Positions 10,746 through 22,101 of a stretch of DNA of 64,000 nucleotides are shown piece by piece; position 1 is the stretch's first letter; the number at the start of each line of letters is the position of its first letter. The notes below the pieces were generated by a model. That model did no database searches. It was given only the letters and a program-made list of their open reading frames with translations, and was not told the DNA's origin. This DNA is from Paguma larvata. Taxonomy: Eukaryota > Chordata > Mammalia > Carnivora > Viverridae. The translations under genes and the position numbers were made by a program. The stretch is from NCBI GenBank assembly GCA_030068075.1, contig CM057829.1, forward strand, positions 84,745,132 through 84,809,131, read 5' to 3'.

Positions 10746-11283
10746 TTTAAATAAAAATTGAAAGTGTTAATAAAACACAAGCATAATCCTGCTATTTCAC
10801 CCCACAAGAGCAGTGGGGCCTGACTTGAACCAGTATAACACTGTGAGGAGAAAGTACTCTGAGTGCAGAGAATAGAGAAGAATGTCTTTATCGTTGCCTA
10901 TAGGTCACTTTTCAAGCACTGCTGAGTTTGCCTTGATTGGGCATCTAGAAATTTCCTCCATGGTGTCCTTCCTTTTTCCTCTTTCATTTTTGTATCCTGC
11001 TGCTGCGTGGTTTCTAACATGGATGAATAGAAAGTCCTCTTTTGCCTGGATCTTCACATTCTTCAGAGTGGAGCACTTTGGGATAAGTATCATCATGGGG
11101 ATCATCACTTTAAAAAGCCCCTTCCTCCGAGTTGTGAGGTAAGGTCTGAAAGGTGCAGAAGAAATGAAGGGTTTCCAGAACATATAGAGCTCCATGTGGA
11201 CACAGTTTTATAGACAACTCCAACCTGTCCATAATTTTTGAATTTCCGTCCTCTTGAATGTTTCTCTATGTGTATCTTTTAGT
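10746..11283. other. Unassigned segment with frames open on both strands
   Basis: Less AT-rich than its surroundings. The + strand is open for 86 codons (10882-11142) and the - strand for 96 codons (10905-11195) over the same bases. Neither resembles a family that I recognise. I see no RNA-gene structure. It could be an unrecognised old repeat. Confidence 0.35.
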
Positions 11284-11298
11284 GAAACTGAACTTTAG

Positions 11299-11400
11299 TA
11301 GAGGTCCTGGCTGGCTAAGTTGGTAGAACATGCAACTCTTGATCTTGGAGTTGTGAGTTCAAGCCCCACTTTAGGTGTAGAGTTTATTTAAAAGAAAAAA
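11299..11400 (+). mobile_element. Short CAN-SINE (tRNA-like body without CT-rich region)
   Basis: GAGGTCCTGGCTGGCTAAGTTGG, then GATCTTGGAGTTGTGAGTTCAAGCCCCAC, then TAGAGTTTATTTAAAAGAAAA. The element goes straight from the tRNA-related part to an A-rich tail, unlike the long copies here. A 15-bp target-site duplication with two mismatches flanks it (GAAACTGAACTTTAG 11284-11298; 11401-11415). This form looks like an older or separate carnivoran subfamily. Confidence 0.85.
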
Positions 11401-11681
11401 GAAATTGAAGTTTAGAAAAATAGGAGCTAAAATAAAAATGAATTAGGGAGTCAAGATCTTAGATTTTTGAGATCTTCAGTAATTCAGAACAGATCTTGAT
11501 TTATGGGAAGCTGAAAAATCCATGGCCAAAACATGATTTAAAAAATTAGCTTTTAATGACTTCCTTAAATAAATAACGTGTTCATAGAGTTCAAGATTCA
11601 AAAGGTACAGTACATTATGAAACAGAAATTTTCCCTCTCACTGAGTTCCCTTTTCGGAGGAAATGAGTATTATCAGTTTCC
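11401..11681. other. Unassigned spacer
   Basis: AT-rich. No gene or repeat that I recognise between the short SINE and the stacked insertions that follow. Confidence 0.45.
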
Positions 11682-11698
11682 AAACAGATTTTTTTTTT

Positions 11699-11854
11699 AA
11701 AGAGAGCAAATGGATGAGAGGGACAGAAGGAGAGAGAAAGAATCTATACTCAGTATAGAGTTCAATGTGGGGTTCAATCCCATGATCCTGGGATCATGAC
11801 CTGAATCAAAATAAAAAGTCAGAAGGTCAAATGACTGAGTCTCCCAGATGCCCC
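11699..11854 (-). mobile_element. CAN-SINE, internally shortened
   Basis: An antisense copy reading GAGAGCAAATGGATGAGAGG to GACTGAGTCTCCCAGATGCCCC. It is about 155 bp, so it lacks part of the middle. The target-site duplication AACAGATTTTTT is at 11683-11698 before it and 11855-11870 after it. The second copy is shared with the LINE-1 insertion that follows. Confidence 0.88.
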
Positions 11855-11870
11855 AACAGATTTTTTTTTT

Positions 11871-12054
11871 AATTTTATAATAGTTTATTTTCAAATTGGT
11901 TTACATATAAGACCCAGTGTTCATCCCAACATGTGCCCTTTTTAATGCCCATCACCCCCTCTCCCCCCTCCCTTTACCCTCAGTTTTTTCTTAGTCTTTG
12001 AGAGTCTCTTATGTTTTATCTCCCTCCCTCTCTGTGTCTTTTTTTCCTTTCCCC
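11871..12054 (-). mobile_element. LINE-1 3' UTR fragment, carnivoran type, 5' truncated
   Basis: On the + strand TTTATTTTCAAATTGGTTTACA, then CCAGTGTTCATCCCAACATG, CATCACCCCCTCTCC and TTGAGAGTCTCTTATG are the antisense of the feline/carnivoran LINE-1 3' UTR. A duplication CCCCAACAGATTTTTT flanks it (11851-11866 and 12051-12066). The CCCC in the duplicate comes from the end of the SINE, so this element inserted after the SINE. Confidence 0.85.
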
Positions 12055-12324
12055 AACAGATTTTTTAAAGGTAGAAGCAACAGCATGATTTTTGAAGGGC
12101 TAGTTTGTGGGTCCACAATAGGAATTGAGTGTTGAGTTCATAAAAAGTACAAATTTTTATCACTTCAGATGAAGAGCATTCATTGAATCAGACTGGATTT
12201 CTATGGAACCATTCCAGAAGGCCCATCAGAGTACTATCCAATCTGTTATATCCATTCTCCCAGCCCTACTTTCATCCCTTTCCTATACCCCATTATTTGC
12301 TCTCACACAGAGGAGCTGCTTAAT

Positions 12325-12500
12325 AAAAGAAAGAGTATGGGATTCAAATAAGGTTCGAACCTAGATCATCACTTTAATAACAGATAAATTATTTCATCAC
12401 TTTGTCTCCACTCTCTATTTGTGACATGAAAAAATATACATAGCAGTTATTTCTTTATAGATAGTAATAAAGGTGAAGGATGGAAAAATATTTGACTTAC
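12325..12500 (+). mobile_element. MIR-like repeat, sense
   Basis: AAGAGTATGGGATTCAAATAAGGTTCGAACCTAG (in two blocks), CATCACTTTAATAACAG, then TATTTGTGACATGAAAAAA follow the MIR head and core. The central MIR box is weak and the end is uncertain. Confidence 0.55.
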
Positions 12501-13736
12501 TTAGAAGAAAGATGTTACATAAACACCTAACACTGTGTAATCATGTTTACAAGCAGAATGTAACAGAAGGATAGAAATCTTGGTTAGTACCCATAGGTCA
12601 CACGTCATATTTTAGGAAGAATGAAAATCCCTCTAACAGTTGATTAAGGGCTGTGTAACTGACATCAGGTATCCATCCTCAGTGGCAGAATCTTGGGAAG
12701 AATCTAGAATCTTTCCTAGAGTTCATTTTCCCTCAGTTTCTCATTTAGTTTCTGTTACAAACTTTATCTCCAGAAAAATTATGGGCTATGAAAAGCAAAT
12801 GTTAGAAAAAGATACTGGGAACTATAATGCAGACAAAGGATAAAATAACAAATAGGAATCTGCTAATAATATTTAGTACCATTTTCTGAAATCTCAAATA
12901 CAGGTATAGGTATTATCTTACAAACAGTGCATGATGCATGGATAATAACTTGTTAACAGGTATCAATTCTTAAAAACAGAAAACATAATATAATGAGTAA
13001 GTTCACCAACTAAACTAACAAAATAATTAATATTTAATAATTTAGTCACCATTCCAATACTTATTTCCAAGTGCTTTTAACTTCAACACAACTATGATAA
13101 TATTTGCTAACCTATAAATTCCATTTTTGACACAACAGAATAATGAAAACATCATTGTATTAATCATCACCATAGGGGAAAATTATTATCTCCTCTAACC
13201 AAATATAAGTGACATTATAGTGGTGACAGAGAATTCAGAGCCCGCTGTCTCATTACCTGTGTGAAAATAAGTGAATTCCAAAAATTCCAGCAGAATTTAA
13301 GTGTTTAATTATGTTGTTTGACCATAGAGTCTGTAGTATTCTTAAGAGAATGTTTATATGTGTGTGTGTGTATGTATCAATGACTTCTAAACAATTGTCA
13401 ACATTAAGACATCAAAAATCTATTTCTATACTAAGCATTCCTTATTATAAAGAGATTGGCCTTAACCAAGTCAGTGTTGCCCAAGCTGCATTTTCTCTCA
13501 GTGGAAACTGTGCAGAATTTTCATTTGCCTCTCCAGAGTACTTCAGAGAATGGGGATAACCATGAGGCAGTTAGGATGACTAAGGAATTAATAAGGAATG
13601 GCTCTGCTATTCCCTGAACAGCTGTGCAGTTTTGCTTCAAATCACGCCAGCAAACAGATTAATGTGGATGGAGACTCCTGCTCTGCCCAATGGCATTGCT
13701 TAGATGGTGCCCCTAGCTGCCAGCTATGTCCGTATT
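12501..13736. other. No recognised feature
   Basis: AT-rich. A short GT run lies at 13360-13371. Frames of 67 codons (12640-12843) and 82 codons (13311-13559) have no recognisable protein signature. No transposon that I can name. Confidence 0.45.
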
Positions 13737-13749
13737 GAAGGTAATTTTA

Positions 13750-13972
13750 TTTTATTTTTTTAAATTTTTTTTTAATTTTATTTTTGAGAGACATAGAGAC
13801 AGAGTGTGAGCAAGGGAAGGGCAGAGAGAGAGGGAGACACAGAATCTGAAGCAGGCTCCAGGCTCTGAGCCGTCAGCACAGAGCGCGACGCGGGGCTCGA
13901 ACTCACAGACCGCGAGATCATGACCTGAGCTGAAGTCGCCCGCCCAACCGACTGAGCCACCCAGGCGCCCAA
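13750..13972 (-). mobile_element. Young full-length CAN-SINE
   Basis: It keeps many CpG sites (GCGCGACGCGGGGCTCGAAC region, CCGCGAGATCATGACC) and the intact head GAGCCACCCAGGCGCCC. A perfect 13-bp target-site duplication GAAGGTAATTTTA flanks it (13737-13749 and 13973-13985). Low decay of CpG argues for a recent insertion. Confidence 0.97.
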
Positions 13973-13985
13973 GAAGGTAATTTTA

Positions 13986-16033
13986 AATACGTTGAATAAA
14001 ATATCCAGGAAAAGAAGTCTAGGAAGGCTATCATGTAGAGCAATGCCCTTTGTTACCTGCTTTCTGAGTGCTCTTTGATCCTGCCCAAACCTTCATTTGG
14101 TTCCTAGAAGATGAAAACTAACAACAAAGTACTCAGCTGTCTCAACTCTGAAAGCAATCCAGTGCTCTGATAAAAGATGAAGAAGCTCACATTTTTTTGG
14201 AGCACATTTGTTCTCTCAACATCTCAGATCCCTTGTTGCCATGGTCACCTCTCAGCACAGCAGACCCTCCCCCATCCCCTACCCCCACTAGAACCACTTT
14301 GATGCTGCATCCCACTTTTCTGTCCATTTCCTGGTCAAGTTTTTATGTGTCTCCCACTCTCCCTGCCGTGCACCACTCCTTTCCACTTTTAATACAGGCT
14401 GGCAAAAAGAAAGACATTGGAGATACCCATGAGTTGTTTAAAAACTGCAGACACGCAATTAAGAGCACTCAGTCTTTACGGATATATCTGTCTTGTATTA
14501 TGTAGCAATGAAGAGAAAGCAAGATTTTACCTTGTGTCTAGCTTTATTTCTACATTGTGAGTCCAAACACTCATTATAGAGACTAGGCCCTACCAATCGG
14601 TCTTTTAATTATATCTATCATCTTAATTATAAAGAGAAACTAAATCTGGTGGTAGTGTGTAGTGGAGGATATTGTACTAGTTTATACAAACAGTTGCTCC
14701 TCAATATATCCTACAGAAAGAAGGGAAGAGATGGTGGCTAAGGATAAACTAAGGTTCCAAATATACATAGTGCCTGATGTCTTTAGATTTATACATTCTT
14801 TCTGGCACAGATATACATATGTGAATTTCTAGGGGATTCAGAACTCTCGAAATTAAATGTCATATAAAGAGGTTATTTAGGATGGCCACAGAGTCAGAGA
14901 TAACCCTCAGGAGAAAATATTAAAGATAATATGTGGGTATGTTCCTAAAATAGTTCTATTCCTTCCTGTTCAGATGTCACATGGTCTTTTAAAGTGCTAT
15001 ATGTCCAACTAAGCAAATCTTGTTATTTTTAGTAGCATATCCTTCTGGGCTGGAAAAATTGTAATTGTTATTTTGTGCTATATTATCTGGTTTGTTAGGG
15101 TTTGAGTTTTGCTCCTGGTGCTTCTTTTAAACAAACTGTCCATTTTTAACTACTGTTAGTTGATTGTACTTGTGCCTGGAGGGTATTTTTACAAAAAGCA
15201 CAGAGAACTGAAAAATAAACGCGCTTTGCATATTTGTAAGGTTTTCAAAGTGAGACAGTGCAAAGAATACAGATATCATCTTTCTACATTTATAAGACAG
15301 CCTATAAGTAAGAAGCATTTTTCCCAATCATCTGAAATAAACAATTTAGAAAGTAAGGTTGTAAATATATGGTTTTTATGCTTACGGACAAAAGCGGAAG
15401 GTAGCTTATTTTAAAAGGTAAAGCCACATCTATCTATTTACATTTAATAATTCACAAGATTTTAAACTCATAAAACTGACAGAGCAAAGAATATCCAAAC
15501 AATTTTATTTGGCATATTTATGTTCAGGAGATAATAAAAAATAGCTTCACACAAATCAGATTACTTCTTCCCAAAGGAGACTACAAAGGTTCCTAAAATC
15601 ATGATCTTTTAGACATGTGGTAAATTGTGAAATATCAGTACTTTATGAACTGGAGAAAAACACCATTTACAGTGGTTGAAAATCAATTTAATCTTTTATG
15701 TCTTTGGTGAAGAAATATTCCTCATGCTAGAGAACTGGGCATTCCAATTCTCTTTTCTCCTTCTACTTGTCATTTATATTAATGCCAAGACGAAGCACCC
15801 ATGTGCCCTTATGGATGTACAGTGGAGGTGGTCAAAGAGTTAATATCTTCAAAAACTTTCAGCTTTCTTCTATAGTGTAGTGTCTAGGCAGTGAAAGCAT
15901 CACAGACTCACAGATTAATCCACCTGCATTTCCCCCTTGTATTCAACTATTGAGACTATTAATAGTGTTTCTTCTCATGTAGAAATCACTGGAAATATTA
16001 ATGCTGACCAAATAAATATTTTGAGAGATGTGT
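13986..16033. other. No recognised feature
   Basis: Two kilobases without a nameable repeat. A C- and CT-rich patch lies at about 14220-14400. Frames there (102 codons, 14197-14505) are low-complexity and not convincing. The rest is AT-rich. It ends at a small hAT-type element. Confidence 0.45.
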
Positions 16034-16040
16034 CTTTAGT

Positions 16041-16135
16041 GAGTGGTTCTCAGGTAGGGGTGATTCAGGAGGAATCTGGCAATCTTTAGGCAAATGTACC
16101 CCAGGAGACAAACCATTTCTAGTTGAGAACCACTG
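16041..16135. mobile_element. hAT-type miniature element (MER5-like)
   Basis: The ends are inverted repeats of each other: AGTGGTTCTCA at the left and TGAGAACCACT at the right. The flanks share a near 8-bp duplication (CTTTAGTG / CTTTAGAG), the size expected for hAT transposons. Internal words such as AATCTGGCAATCTTTAGG fit MER5-type Charlie derivatives. It is far too short to code for a transposase. Confidence 0.7.
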
Positions 16136-16206
16136 CTTTAGAGGACAGATTAAATTATCACAGAATCTCGACTACTTGGATAAATAGTTGAACTAATACT
16201 TGGATT

Positions 16207-16221
16207 AAGACTTGAAATTAA
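16207..16221 (+). repeat. Left target-site duplication of the SET retrocopy
   Basis: The 15-bp word AAGACTTGAAATTAA is repeated exactly at 18091-18105. It is preceded by TT, so the cut site TT/AAGA fits the preference of the LINE-1 endonuclease (TT/AAAA-like). Confidence 0.95.
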
Positions 16222-16385
16222 GGAGAGCGAGCGAGCTAGCGAGCGCCGGGAGGAGGCGGCCGGACCGAGCGAGCGCCCGCGCGTGTGGCGTGAGGGGAAG
16301 CCGCTGCCCGCCCCCTTCGCCTTTCCTTCTCTCCCCCTCCCCACTCCCCGCCCCCCCCCCCCACCCCCGACCGCGGAGCAGCACC
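16222..16385 (+). other. GC- and CpG-rich 5' UTR carried by the SET retrocopy
   Basis: An abrupt GC-rich island in AT-rich surroundings: repeated GAGCGAGC words, many CpG, and a run of 12 C at 16351-16362. It matches the parental SET leader, so the copy was made from a transcript with an almost complete 5' end. The CpG are not yet much decayed. There is no evidence that it acts as a promoter here. Confidence 0.85.
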
Positions 16386-16554
16386 ATGTCGGCGCCGGCG
16401 GCCAAAGTCAGTAAAAAGGAGCTCAACTCCAACCACGACGGGGCCGAGGAGACCTCAGAAAAAGAACAGCAAGAAGCAATTGAACATATTGATGAAGTAC
16501 AAAATGAAATAGACAGACTTAATGAACAAGCCAGTGAGGAGATTTTGAAAGTAG

Positions 16555-17196
<642 letters not shown>

Positions 17197-18059
17197 TAAT
17201 GGAACACTGATGGATTCCAACCTTCCTTTTTTAATTTTCTCCAGTCCCTGGGAGCAACTTGCAGTCTTTTTTTTTTTTTTTTTTTCTTTTTCCCCTTCTT
17301 CCTCTTGTGCTCATTCGCCCTATTTTTTGAAGTCTCTTTTCTCTCCCTTTATACCATGGTTCTCAACTTATTTTGGGGGGAAATACCTTGAGCACAATAC
17401 AGTGGGAAAAGAATCTCTACCCCTTTCTGTTCCAAATTCATTTTTATCCCTTCCTGTCTCAACAAAAACTTTATGGAATCAATACCACCGTGCTCTGTGG
17501 GAAAAAAGAAAAACGTTCTGCTCCCTTAGCTCTGCTGGAAGCTGGAGGGTGCTAGGCCCCTGTGTAGTAGTGCATAGAATTCTAGCTTTTTTCCTCCTTT
17601 CTCTGTATATTGGGCTCAGAGATTACACTGTGTCTCTATGTGAATATGGACAGTTAGCATTTACCAACATGTATCTGTCTACTTTCTCTTGTTTAAAAAA
17701 AAGAAAAAAAAACTTTAAAAAATGGGGTTATAGAAGGTCAGCAAAGGGTGGGTTTGAGATGTTTGGGTGGGTTAAGTGGGCATTTTGACAACATGGCTTC
17801 TCCTTTGGCATGTTTAATTGTGATGTTTAACGGACATCCTTGCAGTTGAAGATGACACTTTTAAAATAAAAATTCTCTCCTAATGATGACTTGAGCCCTG
17901 CCACACGATGGGAGAATCAGCAGAACCTGTAGGATCTTATTTGGAATTGACATTCTCTTGTAATTTTGTTCCTGTTTATTTTTAAATTTTCTTTTTGTTT
18001 CACTGGAAAGGAAAGATGCTCAGTTTTAAACGTTAAAAGTGTACAAGTTGCTTTGTTAC

Positions 18060-18065
18060 AATAAA
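18060..18065 (+). other. AATAAA polyadenylation signal inherited from SET
   Basis: AATAAA about 15-25 bases before an interrupted A-tail (AAAAAAATAAAAAAAA, up to 18090). It defines the 3' end of the reverse-transcribed mRNA. Confidence 0.9.
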
Positions 18066-18090
18066 ACTAAATGTGTAAAAAAATAAAAAA

Positions 18091-18105
18091 AAGACTTGAA
18101 ATTAA
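18091..18105 (+). repeat. Right target-site duplication of the SET retrocopy
   Basis: An exact repeat of AAGACTTGAAATTAA from 16207-16221, directly after the A-tail. It is unmutated over 15 bp. Confidence 0.95.
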
Positions 18106-18316
18106 AAGCAGAAAATCTAGGGCAATTCTATTTTCATGAACATGTCAGATGGCAAGGAGCATGTTTTTTTTACGGAAGAAATGATTATATATTTCTAATT
18201 CCATTGTTTACTAGCTTTTCCTAACAGGTTTTACTTTTCTGACTAAAATACGTCTAATATATTTTGAAACTGATAACAGTTCTTTATGGCTACAAAGCAC
18301 TATTTTTTAACCTACT

Positions 18317-18541
18317 TTCTTATTTTTTTAATTTTTATTTTTTAAATTATTTTTTAATTTATTTATTTTTGAGACAGAGAGAGACAGAGCATGAGTGGGG
18401 GAGGGGCAGCGGGAGAGAGAGACAGAATCCGAAGCAGGCTCCAGGCTCTGAGCCGTCAGCACAGAGCCCGATGCGGGGCTTGAACTCACAGACTGCGAGA
18501 TCATGACCTGAGCTGAAGTCGTACGCTCAACCGACTGACTA
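18317..18541 (-). mobile_element. CAN-SINE, truncated at its 5' end
   Basis: Antisense copy with a long T/A tail, GAGACAGAGAGAGACAGAGC and a well-kept B box. It stops at CAACCGACTGACT, so the usual final GAGCCACCCAGGCGCCCC is missing. The 10-bp duplication TTAACCTACT (18307-18316 and 18542-18551) is exact, so truncation happened during insertion. Confidence 0.95.
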
Positions 18542-18551
18542 TTAACCTACT

Positions 18552-18872
18552 ACTTTATTAAAGCATACAGTCTTTAGTGGCCTAAAGAATGATACAATTT
18601 AATTGACAAAGTTGGATTATAGGTAAAGATTCACTATAAATCATTTATCATTATAAATTAGACACAAGAGTCTCTTTGGGAAGGGCTAAAAATTTCTAGG
18701 TCTCTTCCCTGGACTGGTACAGAACTAAAATGAACAAACTTGTATTTTGACTAATGGCATCATAATACTTTAATGGGTAAAGTCTTCATTACTTTACCAT
18801 GCTTCACCACCCTGCCCTAGACTCTGAGTCTGCTATATAGCCCCTAAGATGAGGTATAATTACTGTGAAGAA
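18552..18872. other. Unassigned spacer
   Basis: No repeat or gene recognised between the truncated SINE and the MIR that follows. Confidence 0.45.
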
Positions 18873-18995
18873 CACTAAGCTTAGAGGTTCAAATGTAAGG
18901 CTATTTCGTGACCTCAAGCAAGTCACTTAACCTCTGTGACCTTTAATTTCTTCATCTAAAAGCTTGAAATAAATGTATCCAGTTCATTTGTTCTA
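18873..18995 (+). mobile_element. MIR, sense
   Basis: AGAGGTTCAAATGTAAGGCT, then GTGACCTCAAGCAAGTCACTTAACCTCTGTGACC (in two blocks) and ATTTCTTCATCTAAAA are the MIR core (GTGACCTTGGGCAAGTTACTTAACCTCTCTGAGCCT). This is one of the clearer MIR copies here. Confidence 0.8.
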
Positions 18996-19610
18996 AAAAT
19001 GGGAACACGAGGTTTTATAAATGTGCTTACCTTTTTTCTTGGTATGGAATAATATTTGGTTTAATTATCTAACTTAAATTTGTGAGAAGATTGATATTTA
19101 ATTTTTTAAACTTAATAAATAATTAAAATGTTAGTATCTATTACATATTAATAAAATTTCAAAATATATTTTTAAAATAAAATTGTGTTTTCTCAAATAA
19201 TTGAAACAAAAGAATATTATCTACAAAAAAGTTCCCTAGCTTGGTCACATCCCTAGTTCTGTACTGATGATTATAGTGGACATCAATTTTAGATACTGGG
19301 GTTTATCTTCCTTGATGTATTAAATGGTGTATTGCCTCATCCTAACTTTCTTGAGCCTTTGAATGCTTTCTATAACCTAGGAATCTTTGTCCGTTTTCCC
19401 TCATGGTCTCAGAAAAAGGAAGAATTGGTGATACTAAGGAAAACAAGTGAGGTAATTAATTAATTTTTAATCTTCTAAATAGACTTGCAAACTCAAGGCT
19501 TAAGGAGAAAAATATGTTTAAGTTGAAAGAATATAGGGGATTTTATTTATGTTTGTTCATTTGTTGTTTTTTAATCCTAGGTGAAGAGTCACTTACATAT
19601 TACAAACAAT
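18996..19610. other. No recognised feature
   Basis: Very AT-rich, with tracts such as TTAATAAATAATTAAAATG at about 19115. No open frame of note. Confidence 0.45.
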
Positions 19611-20290
19611 AGATTTGGGGAGAACAGATTAGTCAGTCCAGTTTATCTCAGACCAGGCAAAGATTTCATGTGACAGACACAATGGGATCTAGCAGTAGTC
19701 ACAGAGGAAGGAAATACGGTGGGATGTACCTGTAGCCACTCAGGAGGGGTCCTAGGCCTTGATCCATCAGAGTTGGTGGAACTAGCAAACATGTATTGAT
19801 GTAAGAAAGCAGAACAGCCATTGGCCTGAGTTTCCTAGCATCCCTTCACACACACCATGCTGAAAACACCATACAGAAAATATGGTGGCAAGATACATGG
19901 TGGTAGAGAGGGCAGGAAATGACTTCTCCAAATCCTCAGAGCATCAGCATGATACGGGAATATATTTACAAGCTTTCTATTTCTTCCAGAGAGGCACAGA
20001 GAAGGCAGAAATCCCAAGGAAACCCCACATTCTAGGCAGGATGGATCCCAGGTGTTTGGACCTCTGACTGCACACCCAATAAGAACATAGGAAGACAAGG
20101 AAAGGTTGAGGGGATGTGTAGATGCCAATGCTTGAAGATCTGGAGGACAGAAGACAACTCAACAGATGTTGGCATGAGCAGACAATCAGTAGGGATGAAC
20201 CAATTGGACCAACAGTTAAGTGCGCCTCAGAGATGAGAGGCAACTCTGAAAACGTACTGGAGAAAACTCTAAAATGACTAAGGTTGACTA
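19611..20290. other. Unassigned higher-complexity segment
   Basis: About 680 bp that is less AT-rich and more complex than both flanks. Weak overlapping frames of 61-97 codons occur on both strands (19835-20243). I do not recognise a protein, an RNA or a repeat. It could be an old LTR-type repeat or single-copy DNA. Confidence 0.35.
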
Positions 20291-21574
20291 AGACAACCTA
20301 GAATCAAACAAAGAAAAAGCTTGGTATATCTCAATTTACTCCGAATTTAGCTAGATGAAATTTTGAATACCTGACGTATTAGATAATTGAGATGGTAATT
20401 ATATTCAGTGATGGAAATATAAATCGATTATAGTTTTATGTATTGAATTTATAACTTGTAAAAATTATACCCATTAATAAAAGAAAATTAATAAATAAAA
20501 GAACTATCACTTTTTCCAATATTTTTCTCTGTAAACTGTGATTATGTTACATTTTCCCAGGAGATGTAACATTTGATTGAGTTGTACATTGATCTAAGAG
20601 AAGAGTCTGGTAAAAATATGATAATTTTTATTATATAATAATAAATATATATCTAAGTACATTGTATTATTCTAATATATGATTCAAATGTTGATTTTTA
20701 TATAACCATAGTGTAGGTTTTATAATTCCAGTGATGTTTAAGAAATGAAGTTCTGGAGCATTTCCATCTTGCATACTGAAAAGAAGGAACCGAGTTATTG
20801 GGTGCCCCCAATAAAAACCTTGTCAAATTGTAAAATGATATAAGATGATGTGAAAGGGTTCAGAAGACAGCTCAGTTCAACAGATTTCTTTGAATGTGAA
20901 TCCATATCGACGTGATCAAAACTATATATGGTATCTGTTAGTCAAAACTACATTCAAAGAAGTTCAATAAATGAAATTATAATTTACAGCATTAGAGTTT
21001 TATGAAATTTCTTGCTCCTTAAAGAGAAGTTGGATGAAAACACTAATGGGAGAAGATCTGTTACTAGGATCAATATGAAAATGTAAGTCAAATTAGACCT
21101 CTGACTCAGGATTATATTGATAATTTAAGAAACACTAGGTATTGAAAAAGTTTTTTTTCAATAAATCATTACTCCTCAACATGAAACAATGTCAAAGACA
21201 TTAAACAACCTTCTATGAGCTGGCAACTATATTTCTAAGTAGAATATAAAAAAGATTATAAAAAATTAATTTTATTATTTTAGCCTTAAATTAACAAAAT
21301 CAATTTTAACAAAATCTCTTCAAAATAAATATGTTCTACATGTACTTTGAAATCATTTAAAAATTCCTGAATCATAAGATCTGTGACATCAAGGATTTCG
21401 GATATTTTTTAATGTGTTGCATTTCCCTCAATTCAGTCCCTTACCCAGAACCTGGGAAAATGTATCCAATGAACCACACAAAAGCTTGGCAGCAAATTTC
21501 CAATTTGAAAACAGGAAGATGATAGTGAATTAGAGTGAGGCTGTATTAAAGAAAAGGAATGTAAGAGTCACTGA
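20291..21574. other. No recognised feature
   Basis: AT-rich, with a near-pure A/T patch at about 20615-20665. No gene and no repeat that I can name. Confidence 0.45.
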
Positions 21575-21800
21575 GTTTGTTAAAAATTTACCATGTGTCA
21601 GATATTGCTTAAGGTCGAGGAGAATGGGATACTATTTGAAGATAAAGAGTTTAGTGGGACCTGATTTCTAGAATTTATTATCTAGTTGAGGGTATACACA
21701 AATGGATCACAAATTATGCGGAATTATGTCCAGAACACCGGTGTTCCAAGCATAGTGTCAGGACCAGAACTAGGAGAGTAACAAATTGTAGGGAAAACAG
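21575..21800 (+). repeat. Ancient dispersed repeat, family not assigned
   Basis: The order TTTACCATGTGTCAGATATTGCTTAAGG ... AATTTATTATCTAGTTGAGG follows the common mammalian pattern 'tattgagcacctactatgtgccaggcactg ... ggagcttacattctagtggg'. A related copy lies at 33645-33870. The class (MIR/L2-age element) is an inference from the pattern. Confidence 0.45.
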
Positions 21801-21913
21801 CAAATTAGTTATAGGTTGTGAAAAAGAAAGAAAAAAAAGGGGGAAAGTGAAAGATTTTTTTCTAATTAAAATAAAAAACACAGGTAAGATAATCAATAAA
21901 TATTAATAAATTC

Positions 21914-22101
21914 TTGGGGAGCCTGGGTAGCTCAGTCGGTTAAGTGTCTGACTCTTGATTTTGGCTCTAGTTATGAGCCTGCATTGGGCTCAGTGCTGAC
22001 AGTGTGGAACCTGTTTGGGATTCTCTCTCTCACTCCCTCTCTCCACCCTCCCCCCATGTGTGCTCTCTTTTTCTCAAAAATAAACAAACATTTAGAAAAT
22101 A
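21914..22101 (+). mobile_element. CAN-SINE with internal deletion
   Basis: Head GGGGAGCCTGGGTAGCTCAGTCGG, then a jump from GGCTCTAGTTATGAGCC to CATTGGGCTCAGTGC. The CATGATCTC...B-box part is therefore missing. CT-rich middle and AAAAATAAACAAACATTT tail are present. Confidence 0.92.

Noticed and set aside
14197..14505. 102-codon frame with a splice-acceptor-like site at about 14395
   Set aside because: The frame is Pro/Ser/Thr-rich from a C/T-rich patch, and there is no supporting exon structure.
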